Origin: Maritimibacter alkaliphilus
Lineage (GTDB): Bacteria; Pseudomonadota; Alphaproteobacteria; Rhodobacterales; Rhodobacteraceae
Assembly (NCBI RefSeq): GCF_019801605.1
Contig: NZ_JAHVIT010000002.1
Location: 434,001-498,000, forward strand
DNA: 64,000 nucleotides
Reading direction: 5' to 3'
The position numbers were made by a program, and so were the translations under genes. The stretch's first letter is position 1. Each line of letters opens with the position of its first letter. Below, piece after piece: positions 16,501 to 24,375 of this stretch. The notes under the pieces are model-generated. The model had not been told where the DNA came from, searched no databases, and saw nothing but the letters and a program-made list of their open reading frames with translations.

Positions 16501-18963
16501 CCCGAGGGCGAGAGCGTGATCCCGCTGGAGGTGACCGAGGACTGGGGCGCCGGGGCCTATGTCACCGCCGCCCTGCTGCGCCCGATGGACGTGGCCGCCG
16601 GACAGACCCCGGCCCGCGCCCTCGGCCTTGCCTATGCCAAGGTCGATCCGGGTGAGAAGGCCCTGAGCGTCCGCGTCGATGTCCCCACGGAGGCCGATCC
16701 GCGCGGGCCGGTGACGGCGACGGTTGCTGTGGATGGCATTGCCGCGGGCGAGACCGCCCATGTGACGCTGGCGGCGGTCGACCTCGGCATCCTCAACCTC
16801 ACCGGCTTCGAGAGCCCCGATCCGCAGGGCCATTACTTCGGCCAGCGGCGGCTGGGGATGGAGATCCGCGATCTCTATGGCCGCCTCATCGACAGCGTGA
16901 ACGGCGCCATGGGACAGGTCCGCTCGGGCGGGGATGCCGGAGCGTCCCGGCTGCAATCGCCGCCCCCGACCGAGGAGCTGGTGGCCTATTTCTCGGGCCC
17001 CGTGACCGTGGGGGCCGATGGCACCGCCGAGGTCACCTTCGACCTGCCGGAGTTCAACGGCACCGTGCGCTTCATGGCGGTGGCCTGGTCTGACACCGGT
17101 GTCGGCGCGGCGGAGGCCGATGTGCTTGTGCGCGATCCCGTCGTGGTCAGCGCCACGCTGCCCCGGCTGCTTGCGCCCGGAGATACCTCGCGCCTGCTGC
17201 TGGAAATCACCCATGCCACCGGCCCCATCGGGCGGGCCGCGCTCTCCGTCACCGCCGAGGGGCTGACGCTGGATGCGGGCGCGATCCCGGCCTCCGTCAG
17301 CCTTGGGGAGAAGGATACCGTCACGCTCTCTATTCCCGTGACCGCCGATGGCGTTGGTGATCAGTCCCTGACCGTCGCGCTCACCACGCCCGGCGGCAAG
17401 GTCCTGACCAAGCCGCTGACGCTGGGGGTGCGACAGAACGATCCGCCGGTTTCCACGACGCAGCGGTTCGACCTCGCCGAAGGCGGGACCTTCACGCTGG
17501 ATGGCAATGTCTTTGCCGGGCTGCGCCGGGACACCGGGCAGGCCATCGTCTCTGCCGGGCCCCTCGCGCGGCTCGACGCGCCCGCGCTGCTGGCTGCGCT
17601 GGACCGCTACCCCTACGGCTGCACGGAACAGGTGACCTCGCAGGCGCTGCCGCTGCTCTACCTCTCCTCCGTGGCCGAGGCGATGGGGCTGGCTTCGCGC
17701 GACCGGGTGCAGGAGCGGGTGGATCAGGCCATCGACCGCATCCTCGCGCGGCAGGCCTCGAACGGGGGCTTCGGGCTCTGGTCCGCTTCCTCGGGGGATG
17801 ACTGGCTCGACGCCTATGTCACCGATTTCCTCAGCCGCGCGCGGCAGGAGGGCTATACCGTGCCCGACACCGCCTTCCGCATGGCGATGGACAACCTGCG
17901 CAACCGCATGAACTACGCCGACAGCTTCGACGAGGAGCGCAAGGGTGGCGAGGCGCTGGCCTATGCGCTGCTCGTGCTGGCGCGCGAGGGCGCGGCCAAC
18001 ATGGGCGACCTGCGCTATTACGCCGACGTGAAGGCCCCGGCGCTGGCCACGCCGCTGGCGGCGGCGCAGCTGGGCGCGGCGCTGGCGCTCTACGGTGACC
18101 AGACGCGGGCCGACCGGATGTTCGCGCAGGCGCAGCGGATGCTCGACAGCCTGCCGGTCAGGGGCGATGCGCGGCTCTACCGCGCCGACTACGGCACCCA
18201 CCTGCGCGATGCGGCGGGCCTGCTGACGCTGGCGGTCGAGGCGGGCTCGCAAGCCGTCGATACCGCGGCGCTGGCGGGCGTGGTGGGCGATGTCTCGGGC
18301 CCGATGTCCACGCAGGAGAGCGTCTGGACCCTGATGGCCGCCAAGGCGATGGTCGACGATCCCGCGGTCTCGGGGCTGACACTGAACGGCGCACCGGTGG
18401 AGGGGCCCTTCGTGCGCACCCTCGACGGGGCGGCCATGCTGGCCCCGCTGGAGATCGCCAATGCCGCGGGGGCCGCGACGCAGCTGACCCTGACGACCGT
18501 GGGCGTGCCCGAGGTGGCCCCGGCGGCGGGCGGCTATGGCTATGCCATCGGGCGCAGCTACTACACGATGGAGGGCGCCCCGGTGGACCCGTCGCGGATC
18601 GCGCAGGGCGACCGCATGGTCGTGGTCCTCAAGGTCACGCCCTTCGAGAAGACCGGCGCCCGGCTGATGGTGGACGATCCGCTGCCCGGCGGGTTCGAGA
18701 TCGACAACCCCTCGCTGCTGCGCTCGGGCGATATCCGGGGGCTGGGCTGGCTCGACCCGGCGGTGGCCGATCACGCGGAGTTCCGCGCCGACCGCTTCCT
18801 TGCCGCGCTGGACTGGAGCGGGGACGATCCCTTCACGCTGGCCTACGTGGTTCGTGCGATCTCGCCCGGCAGCTACCACCATCCGGCGGCCTCGGTCGAG
18901 GACATGTACCGGCCGCGCTACCGCGCATGGACCGATACGGGCCGGGTGACCGTTGCGCAGTAA
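13525..18963 (+). CDS. Bacterial alpha-2-macroglobulin (YfhM-like) with N-terminal PAN domain
   Basis: 1812 residues. A signal peptide (about 1-22, ending PLAAQ) precedes a PAN/Apple-like domain with paired cysteines (about 45-90: FEACRNVCAATTGCTAF). Macroglobulin domains follow, with the MG2-like IDVFLATDRGAYRAGE. The thioester motif PYGCTEQ is intact with cysteine 1366, followed by an alpha-helical toroid-like region (LARQASNGGFGLW). Bacterial A2M traps attacking proteases in the periplasm by a covalent thioester. No lipobox is visible, unlike the E. coli lipoprotein form. GGAGGAGG precedes the ATG. The 3' end overlaps pbpC by 11 bases, the classic A2M-PBP1C pairing thought to couple protease defence with wall repair. 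Confidence 0.95.
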   Translation: MVRRFLAALVLALPTAAPLAAQEVLPETRMLLTRDVDFPGNDLQALFDTTFEACRNVCAATTGCTAFTYNTRSNACFPKSAAAAPVPYDGAYSARILPISDTLRQRAEALRGDLGFLQDSAIAGAVELATDISWIHPAGQFTGEALLQAARDREAAGDLLAAMRFMGGAVAGSDASDQWAEYARLGLSAEGGNYGETRKLRQRALGGAINAYLRAPSDPARVTALVVLARALEANDRARDMLPALRLAERIQPRDDVTALLDVAIERYGFRITENRVENELAEPRICAEFSEPLDETQVNYADYLRLPDAGIAVEASGSQLCLSGGQHGARYTVTFREGLPAASGETLARDVELRVYIRDRAPRVTFPGRAYVLANAGDIALPVETVNTDALELRLFHVTDRNLLRLVQDSFFGQRLYFYEERQLENDLAELVWEGTGAVASELNRDMTTRLPMADALEGQPAGAYALTARVPGAEDDGAVATQWFVLTDLGLTSMSGTDGLHVFLRGLGDAQAKAGVEVTLLSRSNRVLGTATTDETGYARFAPGLTRGSGGAAPAMVMAREGEADLAFLSLTDPAFDLSDRGVEGRPAAPPIDVFLATDRGAYRAGEVIHATALARDALATGIEGLPVTAILSRPDGVEYARQTSTAGVAGGHVFDFPVGPAAPRGTWTLEIKADPEAEALASAKLLVEDFLPERIDFTATLPDGPLRPGDRAPLSVSARYLFGAPAAGLEVEGQVVLRPVRSLPDHPGYLFGAHDRTTYPEYQSFGGARTEADGAALVEVTLPSFSDPSDRPVMAEVVTRVLEGSGRPVERRADRLLTPDHAIIGIRPAAEGVVPENAEAAFTLIAVGDGTALPVRWTVNRVRTRYQWYQQYGDWNWEPYTTRTQVASGEATLGATPVQVSAPVEWGAYEIVVEQVGGAAPARSSVDFYAGWYAPADSSTTPDMLELSLDAAGYAVGDTAQLRIVPRSAGTALVTVISNRLIERRAVEVPEGESVIPLEVTEDWGAGAYVTAALLRPMDVAAGQTPARALGLAYAKVDPGEKALSVRVDVPTEADPRGPVTATVAVDGIAAGETAHVTLAAVDLGILNLTGFESPDPQGHYFGQRRLGMEIRDLYGRLIDSVNGAMGQVRSGGDAGASRLQSPPPTEELVAYFSGPVTVGADGTAEVTFDLPEFNGTVRFMAVAWSDTGVGAAEADVLVRDPVVVSATLPRLLAPGDTSRLLLEITHATGPIGRAALSVTAEGLTLDAGAIPASVSLGEKDTVTLSIPVTADGVGDQSLTVALTTPGGKVLTKPLTLGVRQNDPPVSTTQRFDLAEGGTFTLDGNVFAGLRRDTGQAIVSAGPLARLDAPALLAALDRYPYGCTEQVTSQALPLLYLSSVAEAMGLASRDRVQERVDQAIDRILARQASNGGFGLWSASSGDDWLDAYVTDFLSRARQEGYTVPDTAFRMAMDNLRNRMNYADSFDEERKGGEALAYALLVLAREGAANMGDLRYYADVKAPALATPLAAAQLGAALALYGDQTRADRMFAQAQRMLDSLPVRGDARLYRADYGTHLRDAAGLLTLAVEAGSQAVDTAALAGVVGDVSGPMSTQESVWTLMAAKAMVDDPAVSGLTLNGAPVEGPFVRTLDGAAMLAPLEIANAAGAATQLTLTTVGVPEVAPAAGGYGYAIGRSYYTMEGAPVDPSRIAQGDRMVVVLKVTPFEKTGARLMVDDPLPGGFEIDNPSLLRSGDIRGLGWLDPAVADHAEFRADRFLAALDWSGDDPFTLAYVVRAISPGSYHHPAASVEDMYRPRYRAWTDTGRVTVAQ

Positions 18964-20992
18964 CCGCCTCTCCGCCGCGCTCGTGGCGCTCGTGCTGGCC
19001 CTCGGGGCCGGTGCGGCGGCACGTGACGGCTGGGAGGCCTGGATCACGGCGACGGAACTGCCCCCGCTGGTGAGCGAGACCTCGGTCGAGGTCCGGGACC
19101 GGGCAGGCGATCTGCTGCGGGTCTATACGGTCGCGGATGGCCGCTGGCGGCTGGCGCCCGGCGCGGTGGACCCACGGTTCACCGAGATGCTGCTGGCCTA
19201 CGAGGACCGGCGCTTCCTGCACCACTCCGGCGTCGACGCCCGCGCCCTGCTGCGCGCCGTGGCGCAGGCGGCGTGGCACGGGCGCGTGGTTTCGGGCGGA
19301 TCGACCCTGACGATGCAGGTGGCGCGCCTGCTGGAGGAGAGCGGGACCGGGCGCTGGTCCGGCAAGCTGCGCCAGATGCGCGTGGCCTGGGCGCTGGAGC
19401 GGCATCTGAGCAAGGCGGAAATCCTGCGCCTCTACCTGCTCCATGCGCCCTACGGCGGCAATCTGGAGGGGCTGCGGGCCGCGACGCTGAGCTACTTCGG
19501 CAAGGAGCCCACCCGGCTGACGCCCGCGGAGCGCGCGCTGCTGGTGGCCCTGCCGCAGGCGCCCGAAGCCCGCCGCCCCGACCGCCACCCCGAGACGGCG
19601 CGCGACGCCCGGGATCGGGTGCTGGCGCGGATGGCGCGCGACGGGCTGCTGCCCCCCGACGCGGTGCAGGCCGCCCTGCGCGATCCGGCACCCGCGCGGC
19701 GTCGCGCCTTTCCCGCGTTGGCGCCCCACATGGCGGATCGCGCCCGTGCCGAGGCCCCGCTGGCCCCGGTCCATGACCTGACGCTGGACGGTGCCCTTCA
19801 GGCCGCGCTTGAGCGGCTCGCGCAGCAGAGCCTGCGGGGCCAGCCGGGCGGTGTGTCCCTCGCTGTGCTGGTGGCGGATCATCGCAGCGGCGCGGTGCTG
19901 GCCTCTGTCGGCGGGTCCTATTCCGAGACCGGGCAGGGCTTCGTCGACATGACGCGCGCCCTGCGCTCGCCCGGCTCGACCCTGAAACCGCTGGTCTACG
20001 GCATGGCCTTCGACGAGGGGCTGGCCCATCCCGAGACGATGATCGACGACCGACCGGTCAGCTTCGACGGCTATGCGCCGCAGAATTTCGACGGCAGCTT
20101 CCGGGGCGAGATCCGGGTGACCGAGGCGTTGCAGCTGTCGCTCAACACGCCCGTGGTGCAGCTGGCCGATGCGCTCGGCCCCGAGACGATCATGGCGCGG
20201 CTGCGCCGGGCGGGCGTGGCAGCCGAGGTGCCTGGCGGGCGGGCCGGGCTGGCGATCACGCTGGGCGGGCTCGGGATGACGCTGGAGGACCTCCTGCGGC
20301 TCTATGCCGGGCTGGCCGAGGGCGGAGAGGCGCGTGCCCTTCACTGGCGTATGGAGAGCGCGGAGGCACCCTCGCGCCGGTTCCTGTCGCGGGCGGCGGC
20401 CTGGCAGGTGGGCCATATCCTTGCCGGGCTCGCCCCGCCGCCGGGGGCGCCGCGCAACCGACTGGCCTACAAGACCGGCACCAGCTACGGCCACCGCGAC
20501 GCCTGGGCCGTGGGGTTTGACGGGCGGCACGTGGCGGCGGTCTGGATCGGGCGGCCCGACGGGACCCCGGTGCCCGGCGCCTTCGGGGCCGAGGCGGCAG
20601 CCCCGATCCTCTTCGAGGTGTTCCAGCGGCTGAAACCGGCGCTGGACCCGCTGCCGCCGCCCCCGCCCGAGACGCTGATGCTTTCCGCGGCCGCGCTGCC
20701 GGCGCCCCTGCAGCGCTTCCGCCCGCGCGGTGCCGTCTTTGCCGCGCCCGCAGATGCGCCCGTGGTGGCCTTTCCACCGGAAGGCGCACGGGTGCCTCTG
20801 GGGCCGCAGGGGCTGGTGGCCAAGGTGCGCGAGGGGCGTCCGCCCTTCACATGGCTCGCCAACGGGCGGCCCCTGCTGACCGGCGCACGGGGGCGGGAGG
20901 TGATCCTCGACGGGCTTGAGACGGGATTTGCCGACCTCGCGGTGATCGATGCGGAGGGGCGTGCGGCGCGGGTGTCGGTGCGGCTGGAGTGA
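18953..20992 (+). CDS. pbpC: Penicillin-binding protein 1C
   Basis: 679 residues from a TTG at 18953 inside the A2M gene; the start codon is the earliest in frame and gives a normal signal-anchor (residues 8-24). The GT51 glycosyltransferase region has AYEDRRFLHHSGVD and GGSTLTMQVARLL. The transpeptidase carries SPGSTLKP (serine 342), the SLNTP (SxN) motif and KTGTS. A BiPBP_C domain closes the protein (about 605-679: FPPEGARVPL, FTWLANGRPL). PBP1C polymerises glycan strands; its transpeptidase role is less clear. It is translationally coupled to A2M. Confidence 0.95.
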   Translation: MRSNRLSAALVALVLALGAGAAARDGWEAWITATELPPLVSETSVEVRDRAGDLLRVYTVADGRWRLAPGAVDPRFTEMLLAYEDRRFLHHSGVDARALLRAVAQAAWHGRVVSGGSTLTMQVARLLEESGTGRWSGKLRQMRVAWALERHLSKAEILRLYLLHAPYGGNLEGLRAATLSYFGKEPTRLTPAERALLVALPQAPEARRPDRHPETARDARDRVLARMARDGLLPPDAVQAALRDPAPARRRAFPALAPHMADRARAEAPLAPVHDLTLDGALQAALERLAQQSLRGQPGGVSLAVLVADHRSGAVLASVGGSYSETGQGFVDMTRALRSPGSTLKPLVYGMAFDEGLAHPETMIDDRPVSFDGYAPQNFDGSFRGEIRVTEALQLSLNTPVVQLADALGPETIMARLRRAGVAAEVPGGRAGLAITLGGLGMTLEDLLRLYAGLAEGGEARALHWRMESAEAPSRRFLSRAAAWQVGHILAGLAPPPGAPRNRLAYKTGTSYGHRDAWAVGFDGRHVAAVWIGRPDGTPVPGAFGAEAAAPILFEVFQRLKPALDPLPPPPPETLMLSAAALPAPLQRFRPRGAVFAAPADAPVVAFPPEGARVPLGPQGLVAKVREGRPPFTWLANGRPLLTGARGREVILDGLETGFADLAVIDAEGRAARVSVRLE

Positions 20993-21360
20993 GGGGAGCG
21001 CGACTCGCTGTGTCGCGTGTTCCGTTTGAGGGAAGCTTGCAGCGAGGTCAGGGCAAGGTCTCTCTGAAGCGGCGCTGTCCCCTCGGAATGTCCCGCCCGG
21101 CCGTGAGACCGGGCAGCGCCGACCCGCCCCCATGGGGCGGCGCTGCCCTAAGCTATAGCCGGAGGGGGCAAGCGGACCGGGTACAGTTCGCGCGAGGTGC
21201 GTCACGTAGCGAGCGTTGGAGGACTCTGCGCAAAGACGTCTCAAGCCTTCGGGCTGACCCAATCGGCTTTCACAACAGGTTGGTGTGGTATCTCAGGTTC
21301 AAGCAAGGGCCATCGCGTGGCGGAGTGAGGCCGTCCTTGCCCGGACGCTGGCCGACCCGC
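20993..21360. other. Intergenic region between convergent pbpC and mtaB
   Basis: 368 bases without a convincing gene. Besides the GC hairpin at 21111-21148 there is a purine-rich patch (about 21161-21180) and no clear promoter. Short open frames here have no ribosome-binding site. Confidence 0.5.
21111..21148. repeat. Large GC-rich hairpin
   Basis: Outer arms GGGCAGCGCCG (21111-21121) and CGGCGCTGCCC (21138-21148) are perfectly complementary; the interior CCGCCCC/GGGGCGG-type sequence can extend the stem. It resembles REP-like GC hairpins and may end both convergent transcripts, though no T-run follows. Confidence 0.75.
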
Positions 21361-22620
21361 TCACGCCGTCAGCTGAACACCCGCCACGCCCGTGATCACC
21401 GCGGGCACGATTGCGCCCTCGACCTGCGGCGCGGCAAAGCTCACCTCGGTGAACTGCGCCGTGCGGCCCATGTGCGGGCTCTCCATCAGCACCGCGTGCG
21501 ACCGGCCCACCTGTGCGGCCAGGTGGCGTGCCACGGCGGCGTCTCCGGCGGCGCGCAGGCGGGCGGCGCGCTCCTTGATCACCTTGCCGTTCACCTGCCG
21601 GGGAATTTTCGCCGCGGGCGTGCCCTCGCGCTTGGAATAGGGGAAGACGTGCAGCCAGGTCAGGTCGCAGTCCTCCACCAGCTTCAGCGAGTTGACGAAC
21701 ATCTCCTCGGTCTCGGTCGGGAAGCCTGCGATGATGTCGGCGCCGAAGGTCATGTCCGGGCGCAGCCGCCGGGCGTCCTCGCAGAAGCGGATCGCGTCGT
21801 CGCGCAGGTGGCGGCGCTTCATCCGCTTGAGGATCATGTCGTCGCCCGCCTGAAGGCTGAGATGCAGGTGGGGCATCAGGCGCGGCTCGGTCGCGATGGC
21901 CTGCATCAGCGCGTCATCGGCCTCGATCGAGTCGATCGAGGAGATCCGCAGCCGGGGCACATCGGTCAGGCGCAGGATGCGCATCACCAGGTCGCCGAGA
22001 CGCGGCGCCGCCGGCAGGTCGGCCCCCCAGGAGGTCAGGTCGACCCCGGTCAGCACGACCTCGTTGTAGCCCGCCTGCACCAGCCGCTTGATCTGGTCCA
22101 CCACGACGCCCGCCGGGACCGAGCGGGAGTTGCCGCGGCCGAAGGGGATGATGCAGAAGGTGCAGCGGTGGTCACAACCGTTCTGGACCTGCACATAGGC
22201 CCGCGACCGGGTGCCGAAGCCATCGATCAGGTGGCCCGCGGTCTCGGTCACCGACATGATGTCGTCGACCTGCACCCGCTCGGTCTGGCCGATCAGGTCG
22301 GGGACCATCTGCTTCCAGCTGTCGGGCTGCATCTTCTCGGTGTTGCCCATCACCACGTCCACCTCCTCCATCGAGGCGAAGGTCTCGGGCTCGGTCTGGG
22401 CGGCGCAGCCGGTGACGATCAGCTTGGCGTCCGGGTTTTCGCGGCGCAGCTTGCGGATCTCCTGCCGGGCCTTGCGGACGGCCTCGGCGGTGACGGCGCA
22501 GGTGTTGACGACGACGGCATTGCCCACGCCCGCCTGCGCGGCAAGCTCCTTCATCGCCTCGGTCTCATAGGCGTTGAGGCGACAGCCGAGCGTCGCGAAG
22601 ATGGGGGGCTGCGCGGTCAT
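21361..22620 (-). CDS. mtaB: tRNA t6A37 methylthiotransferase MtaB
   Basis: 419 residues. The N-terminal methylthiotransferase domain has FATLGCRLNAYE, NTCAVT and VTGCAAQ, whose three cysteines bind one iron-sulphur cluster. The radical-SAM domain has GCDHRCTFCIIPFGRG, binding the second. A C-terminal TRAM-like region ends the protein. MtaB converts t6A to ms2t6A at position 37 of tRNAs reading ANN codons. The ATG overlaps the dapF stop by one base (ATGA), so translation is coupled. Confidence 0.94.
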   Translation of the reverse strand: MTAQPPIFATLGCRLNAYETEAMKELAAQAGVGNAVVVNTCAVTAEAVRKARQEIRKLRRENPDAKLIVTGCAAQTEPETFASMEEVDVVMGNTEKMQPDSWKQMVPDLIGQTERVQVDDIMSVTETAGHLIDGFGTRSRAYVQVQNGCDHRCTFCIIPFGRGNSRSVPAGVVVDQIKRLVQAGYNEVVLTGVDLTSWGADLPAAPRLGDLVMRILRLTDVPRLRISSIDSIEADDALMQAIATEPRLMPHLHLSLQAGDDMILKRMKRRHLRDDAIRFCEDARRLRPDMTFGADIIAGFPTETEEMFVNSLKLVEDCDLTWLHVFPYSKREGTPAAKIPRQVNGKVIKERAARLRAAGDAAVARHLAAQVGRSHAVLMESPHMGRTAQFTEVSFAAPQVEGAIVPAVITGVAGVQLTA

Positions 22621-23450
22621 CAGATTGCGTCCAGGAAAGCGGGCGTCAGGGCGGCGGTAAAGACATGGGCGGTGGCGCCGGTCATCCAGACGCCATCCTC
22701 GCGCCAGTCGAGCACCAGCCAGCCGCCGTCGAGTTCCATCCGCACGCGGCGGTCGGTCAGCCCGCGCAGATGCGCGGCCACGGCGGTGGCACAGGCGCCC
22801 GAGCCGCAGGCCAGCGTCACGCCGGTGCCGCGTTCCCAGACCCGCATCCGGATCTCGTCACGCGCGCGGACCTCGGCGAATTCGACATTTGTGGCTTCGG
22901 GGAAGAGCGGATCATGCTCCACCTTCGGGCCCCAGTCGGTCAGCGGCACCGCCTCGGCATCGGGGACGAAGAAGACGCAATGCGGATTGCCCATGCCGAC
23001 GGCGACGGGATCGCCCTCCAGCGGCAGGTGGCGGTGGTCCACGTCGCGCGACAGCGGGATCTCGTCCCAGGCGAACTGCGGGTGGCCCATGTTGACCGAG
23101 ACCATGCCCTCGTCGATCCGGGCCGCAAGCTCGCCCCGGGCGGTGCGGATGGTCAGCGAGGTGCTGCCGGCCTCGCCCATGACATGGGCGGCGACGCAGC
23201 GGGTGGCATTGCCGCAGGCCCCGGCGCGGCTGCCGTCCGAGTTCCAGAAGTCGAGCGAGATGTCCGTGCCCTCGCCATCGCGGATCTCGGCCAGCTGGTC
23301 GAATCCGACGCCACGGTGCCGGTCGCCAAGGGCGCGGGCCAGCCCCGGCGTGGTCACGGCAGGACGCCCCCGTGAGTCGATGATCACGAAGTCATTTCCG
23401 AGACCGTGCATTTTCATGAAGGTCTGGCTGGAGGGGGCGCTGTCTGTCAT
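22620..23450 (-). CDS. dapF: Diaminopimelate epimerase DapF
   Basis: 276 residues. The N-terminal [15 protein letters not shown] and the two catalytic cysteine motifs, [11 protein letters not shown] and [14 protein letters not shown], are intact. DapF interconverts LL- and meso-diaminopimelate for lysine and peptidoglycan synthesis in the cytosol. I chose the ATG at 23450; another ATG at 23471 adds seven residues and cannot be excluded, since neither has a strong Shine-Dalgarno. It heads a two-gene unit with mtaB. Confidence 0.94.
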   Translation of the reverse strand: MTDSAPSSQTFMKMHGLGNDFVIIDSRGRPAVTTPGLARALGDRHRGVGFDQLAEIRDGEGTDISLDFWNSDGSRAGACGNATRCVAAHVMGEAGSTSLTIRTARGELAARIDEGMVSVNMGHPQFAWDEIPLSRDVDHRHLPLEGDPVAVGMGNPHCVFFVPDAEAVPLTDWGPKVEHDPLFPEATNVEFAEVRARDEIRMRVWERGTGVTLACGSGACATAVAAHLRGLTDRRVRMELDGGWLVLDWREDGVWMTGATAHVFTAALTPAFLDAI

Positions 23451-23559
23451 GGGCGCGATATAGTCCTTCATGGTGCTGTTGCAAAGCGTCGCTTGGGATG
23501 GCGGACGGAGGGTTCCGTAGGGTCGCGGAGATTTTCCGGAAGAATTTCTCTGAATCGGG

Positions 23560-23587
23560 TTGACCCCACCCGCTGGTACCCTTAGAG
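23560..23587 (+). promoter_or_regulatory. Candidate promoter of tRNA-Lys
   Basis: TTGACC (23560-23565) and TTAGAG (23582-23587) are spaced by 16 bases and end 12 bases before the mature tRNA 5' end, a fitting place for a tRNA promoter. Confidence 0.5.
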
Positions 23588-23599
23588 GACGCCTCCAGT

Positions 23600-23675
23600 G
23601 GGCCGTTAGCTCAGTTGGTAGAGCAACTGACTTTTAATCAGTGGGTCGAAGGTTCGAATCCTTCACGGCTCACCA
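23600..23675 (+). tRNA. tRNA-Lys (anticodon TTT)
   Basis: 76 bases with encoded CCA. The acceptor stem GGGCCGT pairs with ACGGCTC, the D arm is AGCTCAGTTGGTAGAGCA-like, the anticodon stem ACTGA/TCAGT holds the loop CTTTTAA (anticodon TTT), and the T arm reads AGGTTCGAATCCTTC. It reads AAA and AAG codons. A strong terminator follows. Confidence 0.97.
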
Positions 23676-23698
23676 CTACCACCCTGGTGTACTTGGGT

Positions 23699-23737
23699 AA
23701 AAAGCACGCCGGAACCTTCGGGTTCTGGCGCTTTTTA
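23699..23737. terminator. Bidirectional terminator between tRNA-Lys and the nqr operon
   Basis: A ten-pair stem CGCCGGAACC/GGTTCTGGCG around TTCG is flanked by AAAAAGCA on the left and CTTTTTATTT on the right, giving a T-run on both strands. It can end the tRNA transcript (plus) and the nine-gene nqr message (minus). Confidence 0.85.
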
Positions 23738-23748
23738 TTTCTGCCGTC

Positions 23749-23820
23749 CAGATCAGCCCCCAGTCCCGGCCCCAGTCTTAGTCCCAGTCTCGGCCACGGG
23801 CTCAGCCCCGAACTCAGCCC
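23749..23820. repeat. Six degenerate 12-bp tandem repeats at the CBS gene 3' end
   Basis: Six consecutive 12-base units (CAGATCAGCCCC, CAGTCCCGGCCC, CAGTCTTAGTCC, CAGTCTCGGCCA, CGGGCTCAGCCC, CGAACTCAGCCC) run across the stop codon of the CBS gene. Similar 12-base arrays lie at 33379-33426 and 40837-40925. Confidence 0.75.
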
Positions 23821-24206
23821 TGCGCGAGAAACGCCGCCAGCAGGTCGGCGCGGCTCAGCATCCCCACGAGGGCGCCGTCGCTGGTGACGGGATAACTTCG
23901 GTAGGGCTCTGCGAGGAATCGCTCGGCCGCGGCGACGATATCGGTATCGGCATCCAGCGATTCGACCTCCCGCGTCATGTGATCCGCCACGGTGTCGGAC
24001 CAGCGCTGGTAGTAGGCGGAACTGAGCGCGGCCTTGAAGCAGTCCTTCTGCGACAGAATCCCCAGCAGCGCCCCGTCTCGGTCCAGCACTGGCGCGGCAG
24101 AGCAACCGGTCTCGACCAGCTGTGCCACGGCGTCCCGCATCGGCAGATCCGGGGTGAGGGTCAGGATGCCCTCGCGCAGGAAACGTCGGATCGTGATCTC
24201 AGCCAT
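23814..24206 (-). CDS. CBS-domain protein, last gene of the nqr operon
   Basis: 130 residues made of two CBS motifs (about 10-65 and 75-128): LPMRDAVAQLVETGCSAAPVLDRDGALLGILSQKD and the AAERFLAEPYRSYPVTSDGALVGMLSRADLL copy. CBS pairs usually bind adenine nucleotides and report cell energy state. There is no attached enzymatic or membrane domain. The ATG overlaps the nqrM stop by eight bases, so it is co-translated with the Na+-NQR genes and may sense ATP/AMP or NADH for that complex; this link is inference from position. Confidence 0.85.
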   Translation of the reverse strand: MAEITIRRFLREGILTLTPDLPMRDAVAQLVETGCSAAPVLDRDGALLGILSQKDCFKAALSSAYYQRWSDTVADHMTREVESLDADTDIVAAAERFLAEPYRSYPVTSDGALVGMLSRADLLAAFLAQG

Positions 24207-24375
24207 TGTCGCCCTCCCCGGTCAGGCGGCGCGGGCAGGTCGGACACATCCCCTTGCCGAGGCAGGCCGTCGCCTCGCAGGAGGTCTGCAGCGGACGGCC
24301 CTTCACGAGGTATCCCAGCCCGAGCCCGAGGCAGGCGAGCGCGATGATCGCCACGGCGAGCAGCATCTCAATCAT
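24199..24375 (-). CDS. nqrM: Na+-NQR maturation protein NqrM
   Basis: 58 residues. One N-terminal membrane helix (about 4-24) is followed by the cysteine pattern SCEATACLGKGMCPTCPRR typical of NqrM (DUF539). NqrM is needed to insert iron into the NqrD/NqrE cysteine site of Na+-NQR. It overlaps apbE by four bases (ATGA) and the CBS gene by eight. Confidence 0.92.
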   Translation of the reverse strand: MIEMLLAVAIIALACLGLGLGYLVKGRPLQTSCEATACLGKGMCPTCPRRLTGEGDNG

